Positions 1 to 8,001 of a DNA stretch of 12,926 nt are shown here, piece by piece; within the stretch, counting starts at the first letter, position 1; every line of letters begins with the position of its first letter. The stretch comes from JBDKTK01 sp039680225 (GTDB lineage Bacteria; Desulfobacterota; Syntrophia; Syntrophales; UBA4778). The position numbers and the translations under genes are program-made. The notes below the pieces were generated by a model, which was given only the letters and a program-made list of their open reading frames with translations, was not told the DNA's origin and did not search any database. Where the stretch lies: contig JBDKTK010000030.1 in assembly GCA_039680225.1 (NCBI GenBank), positions 1 through 12,926 of the forward strand, read 5' to 3'.

Positions 1-1912
1 ACACCCTGGCCGCCGCGTCGTTGAACCGGTATTCGTCGAGATGAGCAGTGATGTCGGCCACGGCCTTGTTGAGCCTGTCCTTCATCCACCTGTCGGCCAG
101 CGAATAGTCGCCGGCTGCCGGCTTCGCGCCATTATAGCCTTCCAGGTTCATCAGGGTGAACTTGGTGGCGTTCCAGATCTTGTTGACGAAGTGCCTGTAG
201 CCTTCGATCCTCTCCGGCGACATCCTGATGTCGCGGCCCTGGGCGGTAAACGCCGCCAGGGTGAAGCGGAAGGAGTCGGCCCCGAACTTCTCGATCATCT
301 CGATGGGGTCGATGATGTTGCCTTTCGACTTGCTCATCTTGTCCCCTTTTTCGTCGCGGACAAGGGCGTGGAGATAGACGTCCTTGAACGGGACGTCTTT
401 CATGCAGTACAGGCCCATCATCATCATCCTGGCTACCCAGAAGAACAGGATATCAAAACCGGTCACCAGCAGTGTTGTGGGATAGAATGTTTTGAGGTCG
501 TCCGTCTTTTGGGGCCAGCCCAGAGTGGAGAAAGGCCACAGCGCCGAGCTGAACCAGGTGTCGAGGACGTCCTCTTCCTGCCGGAGCTTGGAACCCTTGC
601 ACTTGTCGCAGGTCGTGGGCGTCTCGGTGGAAACGATCATCTCGCCGCATTCGCAGTACCAGACGGGGATCCGGTGCCCCCACCAGATCTGGCGGGAAAT
701 GCACCAGTCGCGGATGTTCGACATCCATTCAAAGTACGTCCCTTCCCACATGGCCGGGACGAGCTTTGTCTTGCCCTTCACGACGGCCGCAACCGCGTTC
801 TTGGCAAGCGGCTTCACCTTGACGAACCACTGCTTGGAAACGGCGGGCTCGATGTCTGTCTTGCAGCGGTAGCACTTGCCGACATTGTGGGTATAGTCTT
901 CGATGCTGACCAGGTAACCCGCTTTTTCCAGGTCCTTGACGATGTTCTTGCGGGCAGTGTAGCGGTCCTGGCCCTGGTAGATTCCGCCGTTCTCGTTGAT
1001 GACGGCGCTGCCGTCCATGATGCGGATTATTTCCAGGTTGTGCCGGTCAGCCATTGCAAAGTCGGCGGGGTCGCAGGCCGGCGTGATCTTGACCGCACCC
1101 GTGCCGAACTCGGCCGTGACGTAGTCGTCGGCGATGATCGGGATTTCCTTGTTGACGATCGGCAGGATGACCATCTTCCCGATCACGTCCTTGTAGCGCT
1201 TGTCGTTGGGGTTCACGGCCACCGCCGTGTCGCCGAGCATCGTTTCCGGTCTCGTTGTGGCGACGATCACTTCGCCGGTGCCGTCGGCGTAAGGGTAGCG
1301 GATGTTCCAGAGGTTGCCCTTCTCCTCCGTGAACTCGACTTCCAGGTCGGAGATCGCCGTGTGGCAGCGGGGGCACCAGTTGACGATGTAATCGCCCTGG
1401 TAGATCAGGCCGTCCTTGTAGAGGCGCACAAAGACTTCCCGGACCGCCCGGGAGAGGCCCTCGTCCATCGTGAAGCGCTCCCGCGACCAGTCGCAGGAGC
1501 AGCCGAGCCGCTTGAGCTGGTTGATGATAACGCCGCCGTATTTTTGCTTCCATTCCCAGACGCGCGCGATGAATTTTTCCCGGCCCAGGTCGTGGCGGCT
1601 GATGCCCTGCTTGGCCAACTCCTGCTCGACGACGTTCTGGGTCGCGATGCCGGCGTGGTCGGTGCCGGGCATCCACAGCGTGTTGTAGCCCTGCATCCGG
1701 CGGTAGCGGGTCATTATGTCCTGGAGGGTATTGTTCAGGGCATGCCCCATGTGGAGCATCCCGGTGACGTTGGGAGGGGGGATGACGATCGAGAAAGGTT
1801 TCTTGTCGCTCTTTCCCTCAGCCCGGAAATAATTGTTTTCCATCCAGTATTTGTACCACTTTAGTTCCACTTCGGCAGGTTCAAACGCTTTGCTTATTGT
1901 CTTCTCATCCAT
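1..1912 (-). CDS. valS: Valyl-tRNA synthetase, N-terminal 637 residues (3' end of gene outside window)
   Basis: This class Ia aminoacyl-tRNA synthetase charges tRNA-Val with valine in the cytoplasm and edits misactivated threonine. The minus frame opens at ATG 1912 and stays open to the left edge. Visible motifs are the HIGH-type sequence HMGH (about residues 54-57, after PPPNVTG), the KMSKS sequence KMSKSKGN (525-532), and editing-domain residues such as TTRPETMLGDTAV and GTGAVKITPACDP. Paired cysteines (NWCPRCH, CYRC, WYCECGE, CDKC) suggest zinc-binding knuckles. Family members are about 880-900 residues, so the anticodon-binding and coiled-coil C-terminus is missing here. The start is supported by AGAGG at 1921-1925, 8 nt upstream. 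The gene lies just beyond an intrinsic terminator that closes the preceding gene, so it needs its own promoter or readthrough. The leader is too short for a T-box. Identification is very secure. Confidence 0.97.
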   Translation of the reverse strand, partial: MDEKTISKAFEPAEVELKWYKYWMENNYFRAEGKSDKKPFSIVIPPPNVTGMLHMGHALNNTLQDIMTRYRRMQGYNTLWMPGTDHAGIATQNVVEQELAKQGISRHDLGREKFIARVWEWKQKYGGVIINQLKRLGCSCDWSRERFTMDEGLSRAVREVFVRLYKDGLIYQGDYIVNWCPRCHTAISDLEVEFTEEKGNLWNIRYPYADGTGEVIVATTRPETMLGDTAVAVNPNDKRYKDVIGKMVILPIVNKEIPIIADDYVTAEFGTGAVKITPACDPADFAMADRHNLEIIRIMDGSAVINENGGIYQGQDRYTARKNIVKDLEKAGYLVSIEDYTHNVGKCYRCKTDIEPAVSKQWFVKVKPLAKNAVAAVVKGKTKLVPAMWEGTYFEWMSNIRDWCISRQIWWGHRIPVWYCECGEMIVSTETPTTCDKCKGSKLRQEEDVLDTWFSSALWPFSTLGWPQKTDDLKTFYPTTLLVTGFDILFFWVARMMMMGLYCMKDVPFKDVYLHALVRDEKGDKMSKSKGNIIDPIEMIEKFGADSFRFTLAAFTAQGRDIRMSPERIEGYRHFVNKIWNATKFTLMNLEGYNGAKPAAGDYSLADRWMKDRLNKAVADITAHLDEYRFNDAAARV

Positions 1913-1932
1913 TTATCAAGCCTCTGTCTGGG

Positions 1933-1970
1933 ATAAAATAAAAGGGGCTGGTGAAAAAAAACCCAGCCCC
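1933..1970 (-). terminator. Rho-independent terminator after the SLH/TPR lipoprotein gene
   Basis: Read on the minus strand, GGGGCTGG (1970-1963) pairs perfectly with CCAGCCCC (1951-1944) across an 11-nt loop containing a run of eight T. A T-rich tract, TTTTATTTTA, follows at once (1943-1934). The hairpin lies 15 nt beyond the stop codon of the SLH/TPR lipoprotein gene and about 30 nt before the valS start. It therefore separates the two transcripts, at least partly. Confidence 0.85.
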
Positions 1971-1984
1971 GGGTCAAACCAGTT

Positions 1985-3160
1985 TTAGTAAATCTTGTAC
2001 TCGTCCTTCATCTTCCTGATCACGAGAAGGGCGTCCGCGCCGGTCACCGTATCGAGGGGTGCGAATTCATCCCTCATCGGGTCCTTCATTTCCATGATTC
2101 CCTTGGTCACAAGGAGGAGCGAGGAGCTGTAGAAGGCCTGGTCCGTCCTCATGTCCTTGAACTTCGAGGTCTTGTCTTCGAAGTTCCGCGTCGCCAGGCT
2201 GTTGTCGCCGGTAACTTTCATGAGGATGTCCACCACCATCAGCGCATACTCGCCCTTGCGGATCTTGTCGTCGGGGTAGTATTTCCCGCCGCTCACTTCG
2301 AGCCCCGGTATCCCCAGCTTCAGCACGCCTTCGATATCGGATTTCAGCGGGTGATTGACTATGTCTTCGGGAAGCTTGGGTACTTCGGTTTTCGTCTTCA
2401 CTGTTTTGTCAGGGTCCACGAAATCGGTCTTGAAAGATGCGGGGGTCCTTTTCTTGTAAAGGACGTCCACTTTCAGCTCTTCCATGAAAAGCGCCGCGGC
2501 ATCAGCGCGCGAGATGCTCTCCACGAGCGCTATCCTCTTGCCGTTTTCCGTTCCCGGCATGGCCCTCTGGATCTTGTCCATCAACCGCCATTCCTCGTCG
2601 GCTTCCTTGGTGTACTTGTCATTAAAATCGATGACCTTCCTGTACATATCCCTGGCCGTTTCGAATTGGTAAGCTGTCTTATAGGCCTTCCCCATGTAGA
2701 AATGGGCGGCGGAAGACTTCGGTTCGAGCTTCAGGGCATCTTCGAATTCACCTCTGGCGTGTTTGAGCCATTTCGAGTCCTCTTTCTTCAGCAGGGTGAA
2801 ATACCTGATCTTGGCAACATGGTAGAAGACCTTGTCCTGGTCCGCTTCGGCATATTTCCATCCTTTTGACAACAGTTCGGAGGCGGCTTTCATGTCGCCC
2901 TGGTATGCCGTAGCCAGGCCTTTTCCCGTGTATGCCCGCGAAAATTTCGGGTCCAAACTGATGGCCAGGTCGAATTCCGTTACTGCTCCTGCATAGTTCC
3001 CCTGGTCGAGGAATTTCATCCCGACATTGACGTGGTGCTGGGGAGTATCCATCTCGCCCACGGCTGTCCTTGCCTTGGGACCGCAGGAACTGATTAAAAA
3101 CGCCAGGACCATGATTGAGAAAACCGCAAACAGTACGCGTCGCCTTCTTGAGAAATCCAT
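1985..3160 (-). CDS. Lipoprotein with TPR repeats and C-terminal S-layer-homology (SLH) repeats
   Basis: This is a predicted secreted, lipid-anchored scaffold protein of 391 residues. The N-terminus has a basic stretch (RRRR, 5-8), a hydrophobic core and a lipobox ending ISS-Cys26. Residues about 42-185 form helical TPR-type repeats, for example GNYAGAVTEFDLAISLDP and AHFYMGKAYKTAYQFETAR. The C-terminal half carries two to three SLH-like units: ISRADAAALF (216-225), then about 268-315 with YYPDDKIRKGEYALMVV, then about 336-386 with FAPLDTVTGADALLVI. SLH domains bind cell-wall polymers, and TPRs bind protein partners. The likely role, by inference, is tethering an envelope complex to the wall. 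A strong ribosome site, GGAGG (3166-3170), lies 5 nt before ATG 3160. A candidate promoter sits upstream and a clear terminator downstream, so it appears monocistronic. The exact partner is unknown. Confidence 0.8.
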   Translation of the reverse strand: MDFSRRRRVLFAVFSIMVLAFLISSCGPKARTAVGEMDTPQHHVNVGMKFLDQGNYAGAVTEFDLAISLDPKFSRAYTGKGLATAYQGDMKAASELLSKGWKYAEADQDKVFYHVAKIRYFTLLKKEDSKWLKHARGEFEDALKLEPKSSAAHFYMGKAYKTAYQFETARDMYRKVIDFNDKYTKEADEEWRLMDKIQRAMPGTENGKRIALVESISRADAAALFMEELKVDVLYKKRTPASFKTDFVDPDKTVKTKTEVPKLPEDIVNHPLKSDIEGVLKLGIPGLEVSGGKYYPDDKIRKGEYALMVVDILMKVTGDNSLATRNFEDKTSKFKDMRTDQAFYSSSLLLVTKGIMEMKDPMRDEFAPLDTVTGADALLVIRKMKDEYKIY

Positions 3161-3242
3161 ACTCGCCTCCTGAATTAGTTGCCTGAATTATCTAAAATAA
3201 GTGGAATCCGCCTTATTGCTTAAACACGAAACGATTTAATTC

Positions 3243-3269
3243 AATATATTTATACAAATTCGAAGTCAA
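3243..3269 (-). promoter_or_regulatory. Candidate sigma-70 promoter for the SLH/TPR lipoprotein gene
   Basis: In the AT-rich gap between miaA and the lipoprotein gene, the minus strand has TTGACT (3269-3264, 5/6 match to the -35 consensus). It is followed by TATATT (3248-3243, 5/6 match to -10) after a short 15-nt spacer. TATTGA at 17 nt spacing is an alternative -10. The start codon is about 80 nt downstream. The short spacer lowers confidence. The rest of the 124-nt gap (3161-3284) shows no gene. Confidence 0.4.
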
Positions 3270-3284
3270 GGTTTTTTGAAAGGC

Positions 3285-4220
3285 TCAATTCTTTAAGAAT
3301 TGCGCAACTTTCGCCTCAATAGATACATCCTCCGGATCATGCCATTCAATCTCGCCGTCCCTGCCGAACCAGGTGAGCTGTCTTTTGGCATAGTGCCTGG
3401 TGTCGGTTTTTATTTTTTCGACGGTTTCGTCCAGTCCCGCGCGCCCTTTCAGGTACTGGACCACATGCTTGTAGCCCAGGGCCTGCATGGGTTTGAGGCC
3501 CTCGCCATAACCCATTCCCAGGAGTTTTTCCGTCTCGGCAACAAGCCCCTGCGCGATCATCCGGTCGCTGCGCTCGGCAATCCTGCTGAACAGTTCTTTT
3601 CTCTCCAGGTTTATCCCGATTTTGACATAGTCGTAACGGCGCTCGGCAAATCCGTGCTCGCTCTGCATCCGGGTGATTGATTCGCCTGTAAGCTCCAGGG
3701 CTTCGAGGGCGCGGATGATCCGGACGGAATCGTTGGGGTGGATCCTCCGGGCGCTGGCCGGATCAAGGTCCTGGAGCATCTCGTAAAGATAAGGCTTTCC
3801 GAATTTGGCCATTTCACCCTTGAGCTTTGCCCTTATGCCGGCGCTCGGCCCCGGCAAGTTTATGAGCCCCCCGGTAAGCACCCTTATATAAAGGCCTGTC
3901 CCGCCCACCACGAAGACCGGCTTGTTTTCTTTCCAGAGCCTGTCAACGATCTTGGCTGCGAGGTCAAAATAGATTGCCGCGTTAAACTTCCCGTCCGGAT
4001 CAACGACATCGATTAAATGGTGCCCGACCGCGACCTGCTCTTCAAGGGAAGGCTTGGCGGTCCCGATATCCATGTGCCGGTAGACCTGCATGGAATCGGC
4101 GCTCACGATCTCCCCGTTGAACCGCTGGGCCAGGCGGAGCCCCAGGCGCGATTTGCCCGCTGCCGTCGGGCCGGCGATTATGACTATGCGGGGACGACTA
4201 TGGACGGGATTTTCAGGCAT
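3285..4220 (-). CDS. miaA: tRNA dimethylallyltransferase MiaA
   Basis: MiaA transfers a dimethylallyl group from DMAPP to N6 of A37 in tRNAs that read codons starting with U (i6A37). This is the step before MiaB. The 311-residue product has the usual family length. Motifs visible are the P-loop GPTAAGKS (17-24), DSMQVYRHMDIGTAKP from 42, VGGTGLYIRVLTGG from 105, RRIHPNDSVRIIRALE, and the C-terminal YAKRQLTWFGRD. The frame extends upstream to 4331, but ATG 4220 is chosen for three reasons. It begins 2 nt after the mutL stop. It has GGAGG at 4229-4233 with 8-nt spacing. The extra 37 residues would overlap mutL and resemble nothing in the family. The tight mutL-miaA arrangement implies cotranscription and is common in bacteria. 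No hfq follows. Confidence 0.96.
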   Translation of the reverse strand: MPENPVHSRPRIVIIAGPTAAGKSRLGLRLAQRFNGEIVSADSMQVYRHMDIGTAKPSLEEQVAVGHHLIDVVDPDGKFNAAIYFDLAAKIVDRLWKENKPVFVVGGTGLYIRVLTGGLINLPGPSAGIRAKLKGEMAKFGKPYLYEMLQDLDPASARRIHPNDSVRIIRALEALELTGESITRMQSEHGFAERRYDYVKIGINLERKELFSRIAERSDRMIAQGLVAETEKLLGMGYGEGLKPMQALGYKHVVQYLKGRAGLDETVEKIKTDTRHYAKRQLTWFGRDGEIEWHDPEDVSIEAKVAQFLKN

Positions 4221-4222
4221 TG

Positions 4223-6058
4223 TCACGCCCTCCGGAACATCCTCTCGATCTCCCTGTGGGAGAAATGGATGAACACGGGCCGGCCGTGCGGGCAGTTGGA
4301 GGCAAAAGGAATGGAGTCGAGGTCCCTGCACAGGGCGCTTATCTCGCGGTCGTCCAACTCGCGGTTGGCCTTGATGGCGGCACGGCAGGCAAGGAAGGCA
4401 AAAATATCCTCTCTCCAGTCTTCTGTCCCCGCGCCGGGGCCTTTCGCCCTGCCCGTCTCCGCAATCCGCGCGGCCAGGCTCTCCATGATGTCCCGGACAT
4501 CCAGTCCGCCCACGACCGCCGGAACGGCCCTGACCGCAATCGATGCGTCGCCGAAAGGCTCGACTGCGAAGCCTATGGAATTCAGGGACTCGGAAGCCGC
4601 CAGGACATTTTCGGCGTCGGCCACGGAAAGGTTTATGACCTCGGGGATGAGCAGTGTCTGCGACGAAATATTATCCTCGCGGGCTGCGGCCCGGAGCCTT
4701 TCGAAAAGGACCCTCTCGTGGGCGGCATGCTGGTCTACGAGGACCAGGCCGTCGCGTTCCGAAAATATCAGGTAGGTCCCGGCATACTGCCCGATATATT
4801 CCAACCCTGAGAAGTACCCCTGCGGTTCCGATTCGTTTCCTTTTTCAGCCTGGCGCTTTTCTTCCACCGCCTTCAAAAGATTGGTGAGGTCAATGTTCAC
4901 CGCGCTCTTCCGGGACATCGACCGGGGCGCGCTGAACATGGCCTTTTGTTCCTGGACCGAAGCCGGATGGCCTTCGCTGCCCTCCCGCCGGACATCGCCC
5001 CGGGCATCTCCTCCGGTATTTCCATAGATGCGGTAAATCCTGTCCGGCGCGATATCAGTGCGGCCGGGAAGCACGCGCGAGAGCGCGTCTGCGGCCCCCG
5101 ATCTCAGCAGGTCGTAAACTTCGGAAGAATTGCCGAACCGCACTTCGGTCTTGGCGGGATGGACATTCACGTCCACTTCGCCGGAGGGGATCTCCAGCAG
5201 GACGACGGCTGAAGGATACCTGCCCGGCTCAATCAGTTTTTTATAAGCTCCCATGAGGGCGTGGTGAAGCAGGTTATCCTTGATGAACCTTCCGTTCACA
5301 TAGAACATGATGGCCCTGCTGTTTGAGCGCGTGTAACCGGGCCCGGACAAAAGGCCGCTCACCTTGATGCCGTTGCGCCCCGCCCCGAACGGCAGGCAGC
5401 TGCGGGAGAAATCGGGGCCCATCACCAGTCCCGCCCTTTCCGCCAGGCTTTCCGCGCGCGGCATGTGCAGAAGAGTTTTCCCGTTTGACGCGACCTGGAC
5501 CCGGAGATTTTCCCTGGCCAGGGCCGTCCTGGTTATCGCGTCGAGGCAGTGCCCCTGTTCCACCTTGTCGCTGCGCAGGAATTTTTTCCTCGCCGGCACG
5601 GCGGAAAATATTTTACTTACCGAAATGGCCGTGCCCGGAGGCGATCCGGCTTCACCCATTTCCAGGATTTCACCGTTTTCGATCACAATCCTGGACCCGG
5701 CCTGGCTGCGGGCGGTGCGGCTCATTATCTCCATCCTTGAAACGGACGCTATGCTTGACAGGGCCTCGCCCCGGAAACCGTACGAGCGGATGCGCATAAG
5801 GTCATCGAAATCCCTGATCTTGCTCGTGGAGTGCCGCATGAAGGCCAGCTTCAGGTCATCGGCATCCATGCCTTCTCCGTTGTCGACTATCCTGATGGAT
5901 TCCTTGCCGCCTTTTTCAATAGCGATGGAAACCTCGTCGGCGCCGGCGTCGAGGGAATTTTCCAGCAGTTCCTTGATTATGGAAGCCGGGCGCTCGATCA
6001 CCTCGCCGGCCGCGATCCGGTCGGACACTTCCCTTGGCAGCACTGTGATTTTGCTCAA
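4223..6058 (-). CDS. mutL: DNA mismatch repair protein MutL (endonuclease type)
   Basis: MutL couples mismatch recognition by MutS to strand incision. The 611-residue product has an N-terminal GHKL ATPase domain: KELLENSLDAGA with catalytic Glu33/Asn34, DNGEGM (59-64), HSTSK (76-80) and GFRGEAL (94-100). The C-terminal dimerisation domain carries the metal-binding nuclease motif DQHAAHERVLFE (442-453), an ACRAAIKANREL motif (from 557) and CPHGRP (589-594). By family knowledge these mark an intrinsic-endonuclease MutL, as in organisms without MutH/Dam-directed repair. The start codon is TTG at 6058. No in-frame ATG lies nearby upstream, and GGAGG at 6064-6068 sits 5 nt before it. A candidate promoter lies at 6094-6122. 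The stop is 2 nt before miaA. Confidence 0.97.
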   Translation of the reverse strand: MSKITVLPREVSDRIAAGEVIERPASIIKELLENSLDAGADEVSIAIEKGGKESIRIVDNGEGMDADDLKLAFMRHSTSKIRDFDDLMRIRSYGFRGEALSSIASVSRMEIMSRTARSQAGSRIVIENGEILEMGEAGSPPGTAISVSKIFSAVPARKKFLRSDKVEQGHCLDAITRTALARENLRVQVASNGKTLLHMPRAESLAERAGLVMGPDFSRSCLPFGAGRNGIKVSGLLSGPGYTRSNSRAIMFYVNGRFIKDNLLHHALMGAYKKLIEPGRYPSAVVLLEIPSGEVDVNVHPAKTEVRFGNSSEVYDLLRSGAADALSRVLPGRTDIAPDRIYRIYGNTGGDARGDVRREGSEGHPASVQEQKAMFSAPRSMSRKSAVNIDLTNLLKAVEEKRQAEKGNESEPQGYFSGLEYIGQYAGTYLIFSERDGLVLVDQHAAHERVLFERLRAAAREDNISSQTLLIPEVINLSVADAENVLAASESLNSIGFAVEPFGDASIAVRAVPAVVGGLDVRDIMESLAARIAETGRAKGPGAGTEDWREDIFAFLACRAAIKANRELDDREISALCRDLDSIPFASNCPHGRPVFIHFSHREIERMFRRA

Positions 6059-6063
6059 ATTTA

Positions 6064-6068
6064 CCTCC
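6064..6068 (-). promoter_or_regulatory. Ribosome binding site that fixes the TTG start of mutL
   Basis: The minus strand reads GGAGG, then 5 nt, then TTG AGC AAA. The strong Shine-Dalgarno and the absence of any in-frame ATG upstream decide for the TTG start. The product then begins MSKITVLP, the normal MutL N-terminus. Confidence 0.7.
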
Positions 6069-6093
6069 GGGTTATTTTACTCAATTGACTCGG

Positions 6094-6122
6094 GTTATCC
6101 TGCATTATCGGGCTCAGGTCAA
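6094..6122 (-). promoter_or_regulatory. Candidate sigma-70 promoter for mutL-miaA
   Basis: In the 116-nt gap upstream of mutL (6059-6174), the minus strand has TTGACC (6122-6117, 5/6 to -35), an ideal 17-nt spacer, then GATAAC (6099-6094, 4/6 to -10). Transcription would start near 6087 and give a leader of about 29 nt ending in the mutL ribosome site. This suggests that mutL-miaA can be expressed separately from the envelope genes upstream. The rest of the gap is GC-rich, with no gene or convincing terminator. Confidence 0.5.
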
Positions 6123-6174
6123 GAGCTGACGGGCCGGCACGGCGCGGGGTCGGGGCAAAGCATTGTCCGGAAGC

Positions 6175-7086
6175 TCAGTCGATTGAGATGACGACTTTCG
6201 CCTTGTTGAGGAAATGGGAAGCGGAATTGGCCGCCTTCAGTCTTTCTGCATCGATGTTGCTGATCAGGATATTGGACCTTCCCGGCCCTTCGGTCCTGAT
6301 TGCCCTGATGACAATGGGCTTGTTCTCAACCCTGTTCTCCGCCTCCCGGCAGGAGGCGCTCCGATAATATCCGGCAAATCCCACCCTGGCGGCTGTTTCC
6401 GTATCGACCTGGAGCGGCCCGTAGATTTCCCGGCCGGTCTCGTCAAGGATGCGGGGCAGCAGCGCCGGCCCGGGCTGAATGCCTCTGGCATCGATTATGA
6501 CGCCCGACTGGACCGCTGCGGATTGCTGCTCCGGAGATGCCGGATTGGGACCGGCCGGAGCGGACGATGCCGCCTGCCCGTTTGTTGCGGCGTGGGCGGA
6601 CGGCATGGAATCAACCGTTTCGATTTTACGCCCCTTATAGTACGGAAGGATGGCCCTGATCAGATCGCCGCGCAGCGGCATCCTTATTACGACTCTTACG
6701 GTTTTCTGAGAGTAGCTGAATTCCCTTTCTTCGATCCGGGCCTTGTAAATCAGCGCATCCACCTTGGTTTTGAAGGCATCGTCCTGCCTCATCAGGTCCC
6801 TTAATTCCGTAAGGGAGTCGACGCGCACGGATTTGGCCGCCTCCAGCAGGTTACGAAAAGCGTTGGCCTTGGCGGTTTCCAAGGCCAACACGTAAGCTTT
6901 TGGTTTCTCCTGGACTGACTCCGGGACTTTCCCCGTGCCTTCGGCTTCGATGTACGAGTCCGACCAGTTGATGCTCGTTACGCCCGTCCTCTCAATGACA
7001 AGAGAGTCGGATTCTGCGCAAACCGTGAAAGCGGCAAATACTATACTAATTGAAAAAAATGCTGCGAGTTGCAGTCCGCTTTTCAT
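6175..7086 (-). CDS. Exported LPP20-like protein, second tandem paralogue
   Basis: This is a predicted periplasmic or surface protein of 303 residues with no assigned function. A Sec signal peptide (1-24, likely cleavage VCA/ES) lacks a convincing lipobox. Residues about 39-150 resemble the LPP20/FlgT-N type fold: INWSDSYIEAEGTG, an Ala-rich helix LALETAKANAFRNLLEAAK, then VRVVIRMPLRGDL. A linker rich in Ala, Pro and Ser (about 158-194) leads to a second domain (195-303) with IDARGIQ, ILDETGREIYGPLQVD and EGPGRSNILISN. It is the same length as its upstream neighbour. Their last 108 residues align without gaps at about 46% identity by hand count. It begins 3 nt after that neighbour's stop, with no evident Shine-Dalgarno, which suggests translational coupling. 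The LPP20 assignment is by pattern recognition, and the role is unknown. Confidence 0.7.
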   Translation of the reverse strand: MKSGLQLAAFFSISIVFAAFTVCAESDSLVIERTGVTSINWSDSYIEAEGTGKVPESVQEKPKAYVLALETAKANAFRNLLEAAKSVRVDSLTELRDLMRQDDAFKTKVDALIYKARIEEREFSYSQKTVRVVIRMPLRGDLIRAILPYYKGRKIETVDSMPSAHAATNGQAASSAPAGPNPASPEQQSAAVQSGVIIDARGIQPGPALLPRILDETGREIYGPLQVDTETAARVGFAGYYRSASCREAENRVENKPIVIRAIRTEGPGRSNILISNIDAERLKAANSASHFLNKAKVVISID

Positions 7087-7089
7087 TAA

Positions 7090-8001
7090 TCAGTCTAACA
7101 CAATCATGACCCGCGCTTTTTTCAGGAAGCTCAGGTTTTCAGCCGATGAACGTACTTTCTGCGCGTCTGCATTGCTGATCACTATATTGGATTTTCCCGG
7201 GCCGTCCGTTTTAACGCCTTTAAGGGTAACGGGGTTATTGGTGACCCTGGCGTTGTTCTGGGCCGAGGAGAGGTCCCTGGCATATCCGCTCATGCCCTGC
7301 TGGACTGCGAATTCCCTGTCGACCTGCATGGAGCCGTACACTTCCTGCCCCGATTCATCGATTATCTTGGGGGCCATGGCGGGCCGGGCCTGGATCCCGC
7401 GCGCATCGATGACCATGCCAGTGAAAACCATTGCCTGCGGGGCCGCTGGAGCGGCGGGTGTTGTAGATGTCTTCACCGGGGCCTGGGGAGCTATCGGGCC
7501 CACGGGCCTGTCAAACGTCTCGGACTTGATCACTTTGGGAATCGGGAGCACCGCCTGGGCGAGGTCGCCGTTGAGCGACATCCGGATAGTCACTTCCACG
7601 GTGCCGTCTGACATGTAATCCTGTTTGATAACCTGGGCGCCTTTTACCAGCCCTTCAACCTGGGCCCTTATGGTATCGCTGCTCACAGTGAAGTCTTTCA
7701 CTTCGGTGGCCGAATCAATCCGGACGCCTTTGACGACTTCCAGCAGGTTCCTGTACGCATCGAGCTTGCCGGCGCGCAGCGCCATAGGCCTGGCATTCGG
7801 CTTCCCATATGAGGATTCCGGCGGAGCGCCGATGCCGATTGCTTCCACGTAGCCCTGGGTCCAGTTGACTTTCCCATTGGTGCCGACCGATTCGACGAAA
7901 TCCTGCCCCTGTGCCATCGCTTCATTCTGAACGGCGAAGCCGAATACAACCACTGCGAACAAAATACCGAACATGTAGCAAACCGCTTTGAACTTTCTCA
8001 T
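7090..8001 (-). CDS. Exported LPP20-like protein, first tandem paralogue
   Basis: This 303-residue exported protein has a signal peptide (1-30, cleavage AMA/QG, signal peptidase I type, no lipobox). Residues about 46-153 match the LPP20-like pattern: VNWTQGYVEAIGIG, then the helix MALRAGKLDAYRNLLEVVKG, then VEVTIRMSLNGDLAQAVLP. A Pro/Ala/Thr linker (about 158-192) precedes a C-terminal domain (195-303) with IDARGIQARPAMAPKI, DESGQEVYGSMQVD and GPGKSNIVISNADAQ. Known relatives of the N-terminal domain include Helicobacter Lpp20 and flagellar FlgP/FlgT-type envelope proteins. The C-terminal domain is not one I can name. GGAGG (8006-8010) lies only 4 nt before ATG 8001. It follows the beta-helix lipoprotein gene by 101 nt and is probably in the same transcript. 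Function is unknown. Confidence 0.72.
   Translation of the reverse strand: MRKFKAVCYMFGILFAVVVFGFAVQNEAMAQGQDFVESVGTNGKVNWTQGYVEAIGIGAPPESSYGKPNARPMALRAGKLDAYRNLLEVVKGVRIDSATEVKDFTVSSDTIRAQVEGLVKGAQVIKQDYMSDGTVEVTIRMSLNGDLAQAVLPIPKVIKSETFDRPVGPIAPQAPVKTSTTPAAPAAPQAMVFTGMVIDARGIQARPAMAPKIIDESGQEVYGSMQVDREFAVQQGMSGYARDLSSAQNNARVTNNPVTLKGVKTDGPGKSNIVISNADAQKVRSSAENLSFLKKARVMIVLD

Noticed and set aside
41..1864. Long plus-strand open frame (607 codons) antisense to valS
   Set aside because: It is codon-aligned with valS on the opposite strand. It stays open because valS avoids TTA, CTA and TCA codons. Its translation has no recognisable motif, while the valS frame carries HMGH and KMSKS.
1913..1984. 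T-box or other riboswitch leader before valS
   Set aside because: Only about 70 nt separate the genes, and most of it is the terminator of the preceding gene. No T-box sequence or stem I fits.
3287..3301. Perfect palindrome AATTCTT-T-AAGAATT at the end of miaA, considered as a terminator
   Set aside because: It has an all-AT outer stem with a 1-nt centre, overlaps the stop codon, and has no T tract following on the minus strand.
4221..4331. Longer miaA start giving 37 extra residues
   Set aside because: The extension overlaps the end of mutL and has no family resemblance. ATG 4220 has a well-placed ribosome site and the usual MiaA N-terminus.
6175..8001. The two 303-aa genes as an assembly or recent duplication artefact
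   Set aside because: The proteins have clearly diverged (about 46% identity even in the best domain, unrelated linkers and signal peptides), so this is an old duplication with both copies kept.
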